Shown here: in pieces, positions 25,101 to 35,198 of the stretch
Numbering within the stretch: the stretch's first letter is position 1
How the letters are laid out: each line of letters opens with the position of its first letter
Source of the DNA: Combretum micranthum
Lineage: Eukaryota; Streptophyta; Magnoliopsida; Myrtales; Combretaceae
Direction of reading: 5' to 3'
NCBI GenBank assembly: GCA_024138025.1
Contig: JAMXBD010001036.1
Span: 62,001 to 126,000 of the forward strand
Length of the DNA stretch: 64,000 nucleotides
Notes under the pieces: generated by a model
The model's input: only the letters and a program-made list of their open reading frames with translations
Databases searched by the model: none
Told to the model about the DNA's origin: nothing
Program-made: the position numbers and the translations under genes

Positions 25101-25460
25101 AACACAGCTCCTGTCCTCTTGCAATTGTGGATTTGTCAACAAATGCAACTTTCCTTCCGTTCTGATCCATGATACCCACTTTCTTATTCCAACAATCTAC
25201 TGAGGCTTTGGTGAGTGATAACTAACTCATACCTAAAATCACTTCATACTTATTCATCCCCAATACTATAAGGTCATTTGTAGAGGGATGTCCTTGTATT
25301 TCTATGGGCAAATCTTTCAATATTTCTTTATTCATCACAAAACTACCCGTAGGGGTCTTTATGTTGAAGCTAGAGGTAGTTGCAGTTATGGGCAATCTAG
25401 TCTTCCAAGCCAAAATAGCAGTAACGGAAGAATATGTGACCGTGATGTTAAAATATTATA
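22112..25460 (-). pseudogene. Decayed pol of a Tekay-type Ty3/Gypsy chromovirus
   Basis: Read from 25450 down, the domains are in Gypsy order. First is a retropepsin remnant (25440-25220, with 'HPSTNDLIVLGMNKYEVILG'), whose active-site position appears as NITVT instead of a DSGAT-type motif. Next is reverse transcriptase (about 24930-24000), with 'LKKQLQELLDQGF' and the RT connection '[18 protein letters not shown]'. RNase H follows (about 24000-23600). Integrase (about 23500-22560) keeps 'GVPAGIVSDRNPRFVSKF'. A chromodomain-like end (about 22280-22120) has 'EEATWEVEDEIQHKYL'. The catalytic FIDD of the RT is altered to FIID near 24440-24455. Many stops and frame changes interrupt it, so it is dead. 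gag and the 5' LTR are missing. A C-terminal chromodomain plus 3.5-4 kb LTRs fits the Tekay/Del clade. Confidence 0.85.
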
Positions 25461-25640
25461 GGCCGATTGGTTAATTACTCATATATTTCATGCATTCAAT
25501 ATACATGGTTTACTTAGTCCTCAATTCCCATTCTGTGGTGCTAATTAATCATCTATCTATTGATTACGTTACCTATTTCATTTCTTGTATCATATTCTTT
25601 ATAGAAAATAAAAGATAAAGATAGCTAAGGTTTTAAGGCT
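25461..25640. other. Junction between the truncated Tekay pol and LTR 'D'
   Basis: gag and the 5' LTR of the Tekay element would be expected to the right of 25450, and the roughly 650-bp U3 of LTR D to the left of 25650. Neither is recognisable. The 180 bp here match neither part by eye. A deletion removing several kilobases across the junction is the simplest reading. Confidence 0.45.
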
Positions 25641-28600
25641 AATCTGTGACCAAATTCTATAAATACCCCCTTCCTCCTTCATTCTTTCACACATCCATTT
25701 TACATAACAAAACTCTACCAAAATACTCTCTCAAAACCTCTCTCCAAGAATCTCTCTCAAAACACTCTTTACCAATTTCTATTCTTCAAGAAGAAAATAA
25801 CAAACACAAAACCCATTCATCTCTTTTCAAACCTTCCATTAAACCTTAGGTAAAAATTCTATCTATATTCTTTATCATGTTCATACAACTTAGCATGAGC
25901 TTAGTGTATGTTTCTTAGACTCATATGAGTTAAAGAAGCAACAATATGTTCATGTTTTTTTTTGTTTTGTTATGTTCCTAGTTTACATTATGTTATTATG
26001 TTGTTGTTATTATTGTTATTATTTTTGCTCTAATCTAACTTATATATAATATTATGTATACTATGTATATATTTATTTAGAGCATATAAGCTCATTTGTT
26101 ATTTATTTATTTTCATGTCTTGCAATTTATTTATTTACTTGTTTTATGCAATTTATTAAGACTAGTTTTTCTAGTCTTAGACTTGTTCATATCAAGTCAA
26201 AATAATTTTCTTTCTTTCTTTCTTTTCTTTTCTTTTCTTTTGGGACTAGTCTATTCTTAGTCTCGGGTTGCCTTGATGAAGTTAAAACTCCCAATACATG
26301 ACTGGGATACCTTGATGAAGCTAAGGTTCCCGATGCTTGACTATTTTATTATGTTTATTTACTTACAAGTATTCCTTTCTATCTTATTATGTATTATCTT
26401 TACTTTTATATTGCTATATAATCATATTCATGCATGATGAAGAATGTCGTTGCCTTAAATAAAAGTAAAAATGGGTTCTTTCTTAAATAAAGAAAAGTAA
26501 ACTAGATTTCTTAACAAAAGGAATTTTCAACAAAAGATTTAAGTTTTCATAAACTCTTTTCAAAGGATAAGCTAATCATAAATTCTAAAAGAATTAGTAA
26601 TGAAGATTTCTTCAAAATAATAAAATGAACTCATTTCCTTTAAAAACTAAATACTCCATCAAGATAAAAAATTTTAGTCTTGAATAAAAGACTTGAACTC
26701 AACTATATCTTTTAATAGGTTCATTTTAGACTTTGAAAATAACATACTATGAAAGTATCTTCAACACTTGAATTTTATATTGTTATTATCTTTTCAAATT
26801 AAAATGAAGTTTCACTAAGTTCTAATGTTAACAATTCTTTATTAAGAAAGCTTTTCTTATAAATTTGTCTAAAGGAATTATTCTATCACTTGACAAATAT
26901 TAAGAATAAAACAAGTTTTTCAAACCAGGATAAAATCAACTCACTATTTTAGAAACCAACTTAGAAAAATAAAATTTGCTAAGAAAGTAAAGTTTTAAAG
27001 GTACACTTATTTCCTAAAAGAAAAAGGATATAAAAATAAGAGGAAAACATACATTTAACACAACTTCAAATATTTGAAACTTAAAGAATATTTTGAAAAG
27101 CTTATTTTCAATCATTAGAAATAAAGTTGGTAGATAACTTAAAGAACCAAAATATTTCAAAATGAATTTACTTTTGAAAAGTGAGAAAATGAAATAATAA
27201 AAACATTGCTCATAACAACTCAAATATATTTTGTTTTCCTTCTAACAATTCAAAAAGGAGAAATTTTCAAAAGTTTTACCTTTTAAAAACCGTCAGACCA
27301 ATTAATTATGAAATATTAATATTGAGACAACACTACAAAAATCATGCATATAATATGAGTATAAATATATATTCAAAGGATTTTTCAACTATAATATATA
27401 TATATATTTTGCTTAAGGATTTTTGAGTAAAGAGAAGTTTGGAAAAATCATATTTGAGCTATAAATTCGTAATTATTCTGTACCATAGTATTTTCCAAGC
27501 CAAATGGCTTTTTATGACAAAAATAACCTTAGAAATGGATAGATCTTTTCGAGTAGGTAGAAAATGGTATATTATTTGCATAATTCCTAGTTAAAATGAC
27601 CAAGTTATGGCCATTTTAAGTTGGAATTACCTTCTATGCGAATTTTAACGATCTTGACGTAGTTTTTGATAAGTACCATAGAATCAATAAGAAATACTCA
27701 TTATGGGTATTCTCCTTGATTAGGTGATCCCGAGGAGGAGTATTCATACCCGGAGGATTATTTTGATTAGTAGATTTACCGATCGACTCATCCGTAAGAA
27801 AGATAGATCCTCATGGCCAAGTGAGTTTATTTCCTACCTTTTATACTTGGTTGTGCTTGTAGCTAGAGGTACTAGAAGTAAGAAAAGATGAAAATGAATT
27901 ACGTATGATAATATTGGTTGAAAGAATGTTAAGCATACTGAGGCATGAGTCGTTGTTAATTAACATATGTTTTACTATTACTCTATTGAAGTGTGTGCAA
28001 ATTATGTGATCACCTTTAAAATACTCTAATCATACTATGAATTATATTAATTGATTCATGGATATCACATAGTTAGTTTCATTGCATGAGTTGCTATTCT
28101 CGATGGGACAAGAGTATAGTAGCTGGGTGTGCAGTAGCCAGAAATCTACAAGATGGGCGATTAGGAGCCTGAAAGAACTATTTTGAGATGGGCGAGTAGG
28201 CGCCTGAAATAAACTACATGAGTTGGATTTAAAGATGGGTTTTAAAGAGCCTAGAACACCTAACCTTGAATGGAGGGATAAATCCATTCAAACATATGAT
28301 TTCCGGTAGATCATATGTATTGCTTGATCACTTGCTTGATGCATTCATATGCTTGTCTAATAACTTGTTTGAAAATTATTTATACAAGTGCATTGATTCA
28401 GGAATATTCTCACTAAGCTAGTTATGCTTATACTCCGATAGACCTTTGTTGTAATAGGACAATATCTTTTATACCCGAGGACTTCATATACTCGAGTGGG
28501 ATTATGTTTTGGAAAAGCTTTTGGATATCTTTTAAAGATCTTAGGCTAATTATCCTTCAATGTCTTATGGTGTGTTAGTATATTTTGTTGTGAGAAAGAT

Positions 28601-28888
28601 TAAGTTTGATATTATGATTGTTTGGAGAAGTATAAGGAAAAAAAAAAAAAAAAACCTAAGATGATGTAAGGATTATATTTTCTTAATGATAAATTTGATG
28701 ATTATTTAGATTCTTGTATGATGTATTTATTTTCTCGAACTATACATTCTACCGGTGTCTCCTATTGTTATGATAGACGCCTTACATATGGTGTTGAAAA
28801 CTTTCGCATGACTTCGGAAAGCCATCCGTAAGTTTTAATACTGTATGTGGCGGACTGCCACATTTAGGGTACCCTTTGGGGCGTGACA
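25641..28888 (+). repeat. LTR 'D', 5'-truncated member of the Tekay-type LTR family
   Basis: Similarity to LTR B and X1 starts just before the TATA box (TATAAATA at 25658-25665) and runs to the terminal TTTGGGGCGTGACA at 28888. It contains the AG|GTAAAA donor-like site (25850), the two hairpins (26158-26178 and 26242-26264), the conserved block near 27530-27640, the 15-codon frame (27723-27770), a GTGAGT donor (27821) and an acceptor-like AG (28457). The upstream U3 is missing. The base run to the right (ACACC) has no matching duplicate on the left, as expected after truncation. Confidence 0.8.
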
Positions 28889-29911
28889 ACACCCACACAG
28901 TTTGAAATTGAGATGATCATTAAATAATATGATATAAGTCGTAATTGACCCTTAGCGAAATGGACATGCATTGCACAATATCATAACTTACATGAGCATG
29001 GTAACTACGCTATGAATTAACATTTTGGTTCTCTGGTTATGCTTGGTTTTTCTAGGTGAAAAGCTCCTAGTTCTACAAAAGGTTTCCACTATTCTATCGA
29101 TTCCTTAGGAACTAAGCAGGTTCCAGAGGATGTTGCCTATGGTGTTGATAAGAAATGGCTAATACTTAGTAGAGTCTTTCTATTATAAGTGAAGTAGAGA
29201 TTATTTTACGTATATGTATATATAAATAAGAATGAAAAGATTTTTTCCCTCCTCAGTTGTTGTCTCTCTTGGGCATGAATTACTTAAGTTAGTCCTTCAA
29301 CCCTCAAGAAATGGCATAAATCTCCATTGGTTTGGATTCCAATCATCCAAATTGCACATGTCACATGGTTAAGTATTGCATTGCATTGCATACATTTGCT
29401 AATAAAATTTGCTTGTCATTTGTTTAATGCATGGTATGGTCTTATAATTCACTAAGCTATGGTTTAGCTCACACCCTTATAGTTTTGTGTAGGAATATAT
29501 TAGGCTAGGAATGAGCTAAGGATGTGTAGAGAGATATATTCTTCAGTGAAGACATTGAAGATGGACTTAGAATGTCATCCATAGTTTTAATGTTTAAATT
29601 TGAGATTTTGTACTGTATGAAATAGCTTAGAATGAAATAGATTGTTTGTATAATAGTTTGAAGCTTTATATTATGTAATTTATCTATCTTACTTTATTGT
29701 TTGGTAGGAGATATTGATTCTCTACGATTCCAGTGGACAGCGGGAATTCGTATTTCCTTCATTAGCAAATTATTTTTATACAATTAAAACTTGCATAGTA
29801 AATATTAACTAGAGTTTTGCAATCTCTGACTTGTAAAACGGTTTTCATATTATGGGTACACATGTTATGATAACTACAGTTAATCCTATAAGGCCTTTTA
29901 AGGTTGTGACA
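28889..29911 (+). repeat. LTR 3' portion of a related but distinct family
   Basis: The piece ends AAGGTTGTGACA at 29911 and contains the words of long LTR tails: an acceptor-like TTTTTCTAG|GTGAAAAG near 29050, 'CACTAAGCTATGGTTTAGCTCACACCCTTATAG' style wording near 29450-29480 and 'TTTTGTGTAG|G'. It differs from the seven main copies in detail and matches the tail at 6894-7108. Its left end is unclear because LTR D abuts it. Confidence 0.5.
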
Positions 29912-30032
29912 ATATATGTAATTTTTATGTATTAAAAGAAATTGCACATATTATATGCCATTTAGGTTAGTTACACAACATTAGTAGCTCCTCCCTCATT
30001 TATGCACATGAAAATTCCCCTAAAACTCAAAA

Positions 30033-30082
<50 letters not shown>

Positions 30083-31195
30083 CCCCTCTAAGATTATTCC
30101 AAGGTTTTGTATTCTTCTTCAATTTCAAAAGAATCAGCTTCCCTTTAGCTTTTGCAATTGAGCAAGGTAAGTTTTTTACTTTTTTACTCGATTTATGTGG
30201 TAATACATAAAATTGCATATTATACATGTGATTTATGTGTACTTGCACTAATGTTGCATTTAAGACATACGACATATTTGTAAATAAAAAGTGTCATTGA
30301 TTGCACGTGATTTTGTGTCGGTAATCTGGTAATTATTTTATCTAATTGATATTTGCTTTTTTTTTATAGGTTTGTAATTAGACAATTTTCTCGTTTTTCT
30401 TTATCAACCACTAACATGTTCACACCTATTAAGCAAAAGGATCATGCATACACATAGTTTATATCAAAGGGACATGCCTTAATAATCTCCCATTACCACT
30501 CATAACTATTCAAGGAAAATACAAGATATATATAATTTAAATCAATTGAGGAAAAAAAAACTAATTATGATCTCAATGTCATTCCTCTACTTCTAATTTC
30601 TTTAGAACTTGAGGTGAAGACTAATCTAATTATGATCTAATTGTCATTCCTCTACTTCTAATTTCTTTAAAACTTGAGGTGAAGATTATGAACTTGAGGT
30701 TCTGGATTTTGGATATTAAAATTATGATCCTCCATGTCTTCATTGATTATTGACATTATGGTCTTTCATGCATATAAACATCTTGACTAACCATAAACAC
30801 TACAATGATTGAACTAATTAGCTTTATTATCTAAAAGTGGTTCTAAAGACCATCAAAGAAGATACAGGAAAGCTATTCACTCTAGGGTAAATGTTATATA
30901 TGTTACCTAAATTTTACTAATTTATGCAATTAATTTCTTAGAATTTAAAACATATTAATTTATTACTTACAAGCTTTTCAAGTTTATTTATAGTACTTAG
31001 ATGAGGTAGTTAATTACAAAATGTGTAAAATTTAGGCAACTAATTGTAAAAATGGGAAAAATTCAAGTAGTTAATTGTAAAAGAGGGAAATTTTTTTATA
31101 CCAAATTGAAACTTTTAAAGTTTAGGCAATTAATTATAAATATAGGTAAATTTAAGCTACCAAATGTGACAGTTGTCCTTTACTTTATCTAATCA
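29912..31195. repeat. Repeat-derived intergenic stretch with a CT microsatellite and a 65-bp tandem duplication
   Basis: It opens with ATTGCA-type wording like that at 7.5-8.1 kb. A (CT)n microsatellite lies at 30039-30080, followed by a leader-like stretch that ends GAGCAAG|GTAAGT near 30170. A 65-bp unit starting CTAATTATGATCT is repeated head to tail (30561-30625 and 30626 to about 30690), and degenerate 'TTTAGGCAATTAATTGTAAAA' repeats occupy about 31020-31160. No protein-coding frame is convincing. The leader-like part could be the start of another LTR transcript. Confidence 0.5.
30039..30080. repeat. (CT)n microsatellite
   Basis: An uninterrupted run of about 21 CT units. It lies in a leader-like context upstream of a possible AG|GTAAGT donor. 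Confidence 0.95.
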
Positions 31196-33935
31196 TGACA
31201 CAATAACGAACCATGCCAACCTGTGATGAGACCTGATATCCAAATCTGGAATTAAATTAAATCCCTAGATCATCTAAGAACCTAATAGAAACCACGACTC
31301 ATTACTTATAATGAAGCAAGAACCTTGGTATACAATGAAGATGCCACAATTGGTGATAGCAAACCGATTGATAAATCAAAGTGAATGCCACGGGAAATCT
31401 CGATAAGTTCAAGAATAAGTCCTTTCCATAACTCAAAGAGAGGAAATCTCAATTTTCATTCATCATAAACTCCATATTATGCCTTATAACAAAGGAAAAG
31501 ATCTACTTATAATAACACAAAGGAAAACTAAAAGACAAAAAACAAAATAAAGCTGGTGTTTAAGGAAGGTCGGAGGCTTATATGAAAAATTAGGCGACCT
31601 AAATAAAAAACATGAAATTGAAATAATTTTTCGAGACAAGAAGGTTGGCTACTTAGGGTTTTACCAGCAGTGTTGCTGTGAAGGCCGGCGGGTTGGAATC
31701 AACATACAAGTAATTTGTTCAAGGCCAATGGAATCCAAATCAAAGCTGGTGGCTTACTTCCTTATGGCTTATAGCTTTAATCCTCCACGACTTCAACAAT
31801 TGAAGTCCTTTAATCCTTTATGTCCCAAACTATTTTATAGGCTTGCTTGACTCGTGTTTTCATCATTAGAACTTCAATCAATGGGCCTTCAATTCCTTGA
31901 AATGGATTGTTGAACTTGATCTTGGTTGGCTTTAATATTGATGCTATTGATTTGCATCATTTCCTCCTTCTTCAAAATGATTCATCCCGAATCTTCTTTC
32001 TTGGACTTTTCCATATTGAATCTTTCCGTTGGTTTATTGGAAGCATTAGGAATGAAATCAAGTTGATAATCAATTACGTCTGGAAGTTTCTAGGGGCACA
32101 AATCTTTAAAATCCTGCAACTGTGCAATAGTTTCACTAAGAAAAGAAAAATTAAGATCATTAGTTGAAAAACAAATATCACTCTTATCTCTCCTTTTTTA
32201 TCACTTTTACTTTTTTCTTTTTTATAGCTTAAATTCATTTGCTTTTCTCTCCTTTCAGTGCTTCTAGTGTATTTTTATCAATCTTTTTCTCACTCTTACT
32301 CTCTTTTTCAGCAATAGCATTCACTTCCATATCTCTCTCTTATCCTTTCCTCATTCTTTTCTTCACTCTTTTGCTTTTTTTCTTTCTTTGAATTGTCTTG
32401 CTATCATCATCTGATCCTTACTAGCTTCCCATGGATTGAGGGGTATTAAATTCACTCGCTTTTGGTTGAAAAGCAAATAATAGCGATCGTTGTATCCATC
32501 ATTCTTGGCTTTGCTATTAAATTTCCATGGTCGCCCCAACAAAATACAACTAGATTGCATTGAAATCACATCACATAAAACTTCATGATAGTACTTTTCA
32601 ATGAAAAAGGTAATCTGAACCTGATCAGTCACCATAAATTCTCCACACTCATTCTATATTTTTAAGATGCTCAAAGTTTCAAAGTTTTCAAACTCAACTT
32701 TTCTACCAACAAAGTACTAGCAATATTTATAAAACTTTCACTATCAATAACCAGACTGCATAACTTGTCATTCACAAAACATCTCATATGAAAGATAGGT
32801 TCGCACAGGAACTCATCATCATCATCATTCACTTGTATTTGACCTCTTTTTTTTTAAATCAAACCCTAGACAAAAACCCTAATAAAAAAACAAATCAAAA
32901 TCCATTCTTTCTCTTTATATTATATATATATATATGAATTTTTTTCTCTTCTTCTTCTCCAATCAAATCCTATTCAAACCCTAAAAACTGAAAAAAAAAA
33001 ATTGACGAATTTCTTTTTTTTTTTTTCCTTTTAACAAAGACACAAAACTAACAAACCTAACAATTAGATGATCAACAAGATAAGATAAATCAAAAACTAA
33101 TAAAAGACAAATAGGATATGAATGACTCGAGTTACCTCTAATCAAACTGGATATAGATTCTTAGAAAACCTTCACTCTGATACCAAATGATACAATAAGA
33201 ACCACACCAACCAGTGAGGAGACTCGATATCCAAATCTAGAATTATATTAAATCCCTGGATCATCTAAGAACTTGATGAAAAATCGTGATCCGTTGCTTA
33301 TAATGAAGCAAGAACCTTGGTATACAGTGAAGATGCCACAATCGGTGATGGCAAACCGATTAATAAGTTAGGGTGAGCATCACAGGAAATCCCAATAAAT
33401 TCAAGAACAAGTTCTTTCCAAAACTCAAAAAGAGGAAACTCTCAATTTTCATTCATCATAAACTCCATATTATGTCTCATTACAAAGCAAAAGACCTACT
33501 CATAATAACACAAAGGAAAACTAAAAGACACAAAACACAATATAGTTGGCTTCCAAAGAAGGATGGTGTCCTATATAACAAATTGGGCGGCCTAAATAAA
33601 AAAAATGAAATTGAAATAATTTTTCGAGATAAGAAGGCTGGCGGCTTAGGGATTTACGCCAGCAGCGATGGAACTGGAGTACAAGTAATTTCTTTAAGGC
33701 CGATGGAATTCAAATCAAAGATGGCGGCTTACTTCCTTATGGCTTGTAGCTTTAATCCTCCACAACTTCAATAATTAAAATCCTTTAATCCTTCGTGTCC
33801 CAAACTATTTTATAAGCTTACTTAACTCGTGTTTTCATCATTAGAACTTCAGTCAACAGACCTCTAATTCGTTACAATAGATTATTGAACTTGATCTTGG
33901 TCGGCTCTAATATTGATGCTATCTAATTCACATCA
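31196..33935 (-). mobile_element. Complete non-autonomous Ty3/Gypsy element, 2.74 kb
   Basis: Two direct repeats (31196-31959 and 33188-33935, roughly 750 bp each, clearly alike but with many substitutions) bound a 1.2-kb interior. On the minus strand the 5' LTR is the right copy. After its terminal CA comes the primer site TGGTATCAGAG (33185-33175), complementary to the initiator tRNA-Met. Before the left copy lies the purine tract GAAGAAGGAGGAAA (31973-31960). LTR ends are TGATG...TATCA/TGTCA. ATCA on each side looks like a target duplication. The interior keeps only part of a retropepsin, so the element must have relied on proteins of others. Confidence 0.88.
32363..32635 (-). pseudogene. 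Retropepsin C-terminal fragment inside the non-autonomous Gypsy element
   Basis: A 90-codon open frame contains 'DVISMQSSCILLGRPWKF' followed by 'NDGYNDRYYLLFNQKRVNL'. This is the pattern of the end of chromovirus-type Gypsy proteases ('C.V..M.....LLGRPW.F.....HDG..N.Y.F......'). The catalytic Asp region upstream and the whole RT, RNase H and integrase are absent. Fragment boundaries correspond to the internal deletion of the element. It is a relic with no expected activity. Confidence 0.7.
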
Positions 33936-35198
33936 ATCACCAATAAGAACACTGAAGTCATCTCAATTTCTGCCTCCTATTGATTAGACCCTATAGATTG
34001 ATAATTCATTAAACACTTCAAACTTGACACTTTATTTGTTTCATCTTCTTTAGATAAGTTTTTTATTTCTTTATGATTATAAGGAAAGCACAAGAAATTA
34101 AGAACTAACTATAGGAAGTTTAGATTGTGATGTAAGGGATAATTATTGCGATTTACCCATGTTATAAGCAGATTTTTGTTGGCACTTTTAAATTCCTTGG
34201 AACTGCAATCCTCCATTCTAAGTTAGGGCTTGTAAGACATAAACCGATTAATGTATCTTAGGAGTGTACCCAACACTACCACTCCGATCATTAAATCAAT
34301 AAGTGTGCAAGGATGTGTAGTATCAAGATAAGTGTCGAGCAAAATAGTGGACTTAGCTGGCTAGATAGAGCTTATATAGTTGGTCCTTTTTTTTTCTTTT
34401 TGGAAAGGGAACTTATTCAAAATAGAAATTTACCTCTGATTGTTGGGGGAAGTGTCCATATGAATTTTAGGCAAGCACAATCTAGCTATTTAGGAATCCT
34501 TCTAGAAGTCTTCCCTTCTTTAGGAAAGTATTAGGTTTAGTTGTCCTTCTTGCCTTAAGTAGCAAAAGGTTAGACTATGTAGCTTCTTATTTAGGAAAGT
34601 TTTAAGCAATGTTCTAGAACTTAGTCATTTATTTCAAGTTTAGAATGGTTCAAGGTAATTCAATTTGATAAATCATTCAAACATGTTACTTTTTTTTTTT
34701 CCATGAAAAACAACTTGACCCATCTTGTTCAACAACAACTAACTTATTTACCCATAACATAACATAAGCAACTAAAAATGTGTGAAGAAAAGAAGAAGAA
34801 GACTAAAATTTTCATAAAGAGATTTTCAAAGTGTCTAAAGTGAAGAAATAACAACAATATTAAGATTAGAGCAACTAAAATTTCCACTAATAAGATTTTC
34901 AAAGTTTTAAAAGGAAGAAAAAAAAGTAATATTAAAATAAAAGCAATGTAGCTAAGTTGATCTTAGATAAAACTAAGCTATTTACAACATAAAATTATAT
35001 ATACAAATTTTATTCCTATCTATAAATCAACGAAAGTAAAGTTACTTGATTTTGAACCAAGGAAACCTATATTATAAACACCTTTGTCACACTAGCATCA
35101 ATCTTATTCTAAAACTAGAAAGAAATTTCCAGCTCTATTATCTCATAACCTAAAAAAGGAAAAGTCTTACAAATGAGTGAATTGGAATCCAATATATA
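33936..35198. other. Intergenic stretch, nothing recognised
   Basis: AT-rich sequence with several poly-T/poly-A runs (for example 34387-34402 and 34689-34701). Short open frames such as 34313-34534 show no domain and no coding bias. No terminal repeats, retroelement domains or RNA genes were recognised. Confidence 0.45.

Noticed and set aside
33373..33774. 133-codon open frame on the + strand as a host gene
   Set aside because: It lies entirely within the 5' LTR of the non-autonomous Gypsy element, and the sister LTR has a broken version. No domain is recognised.
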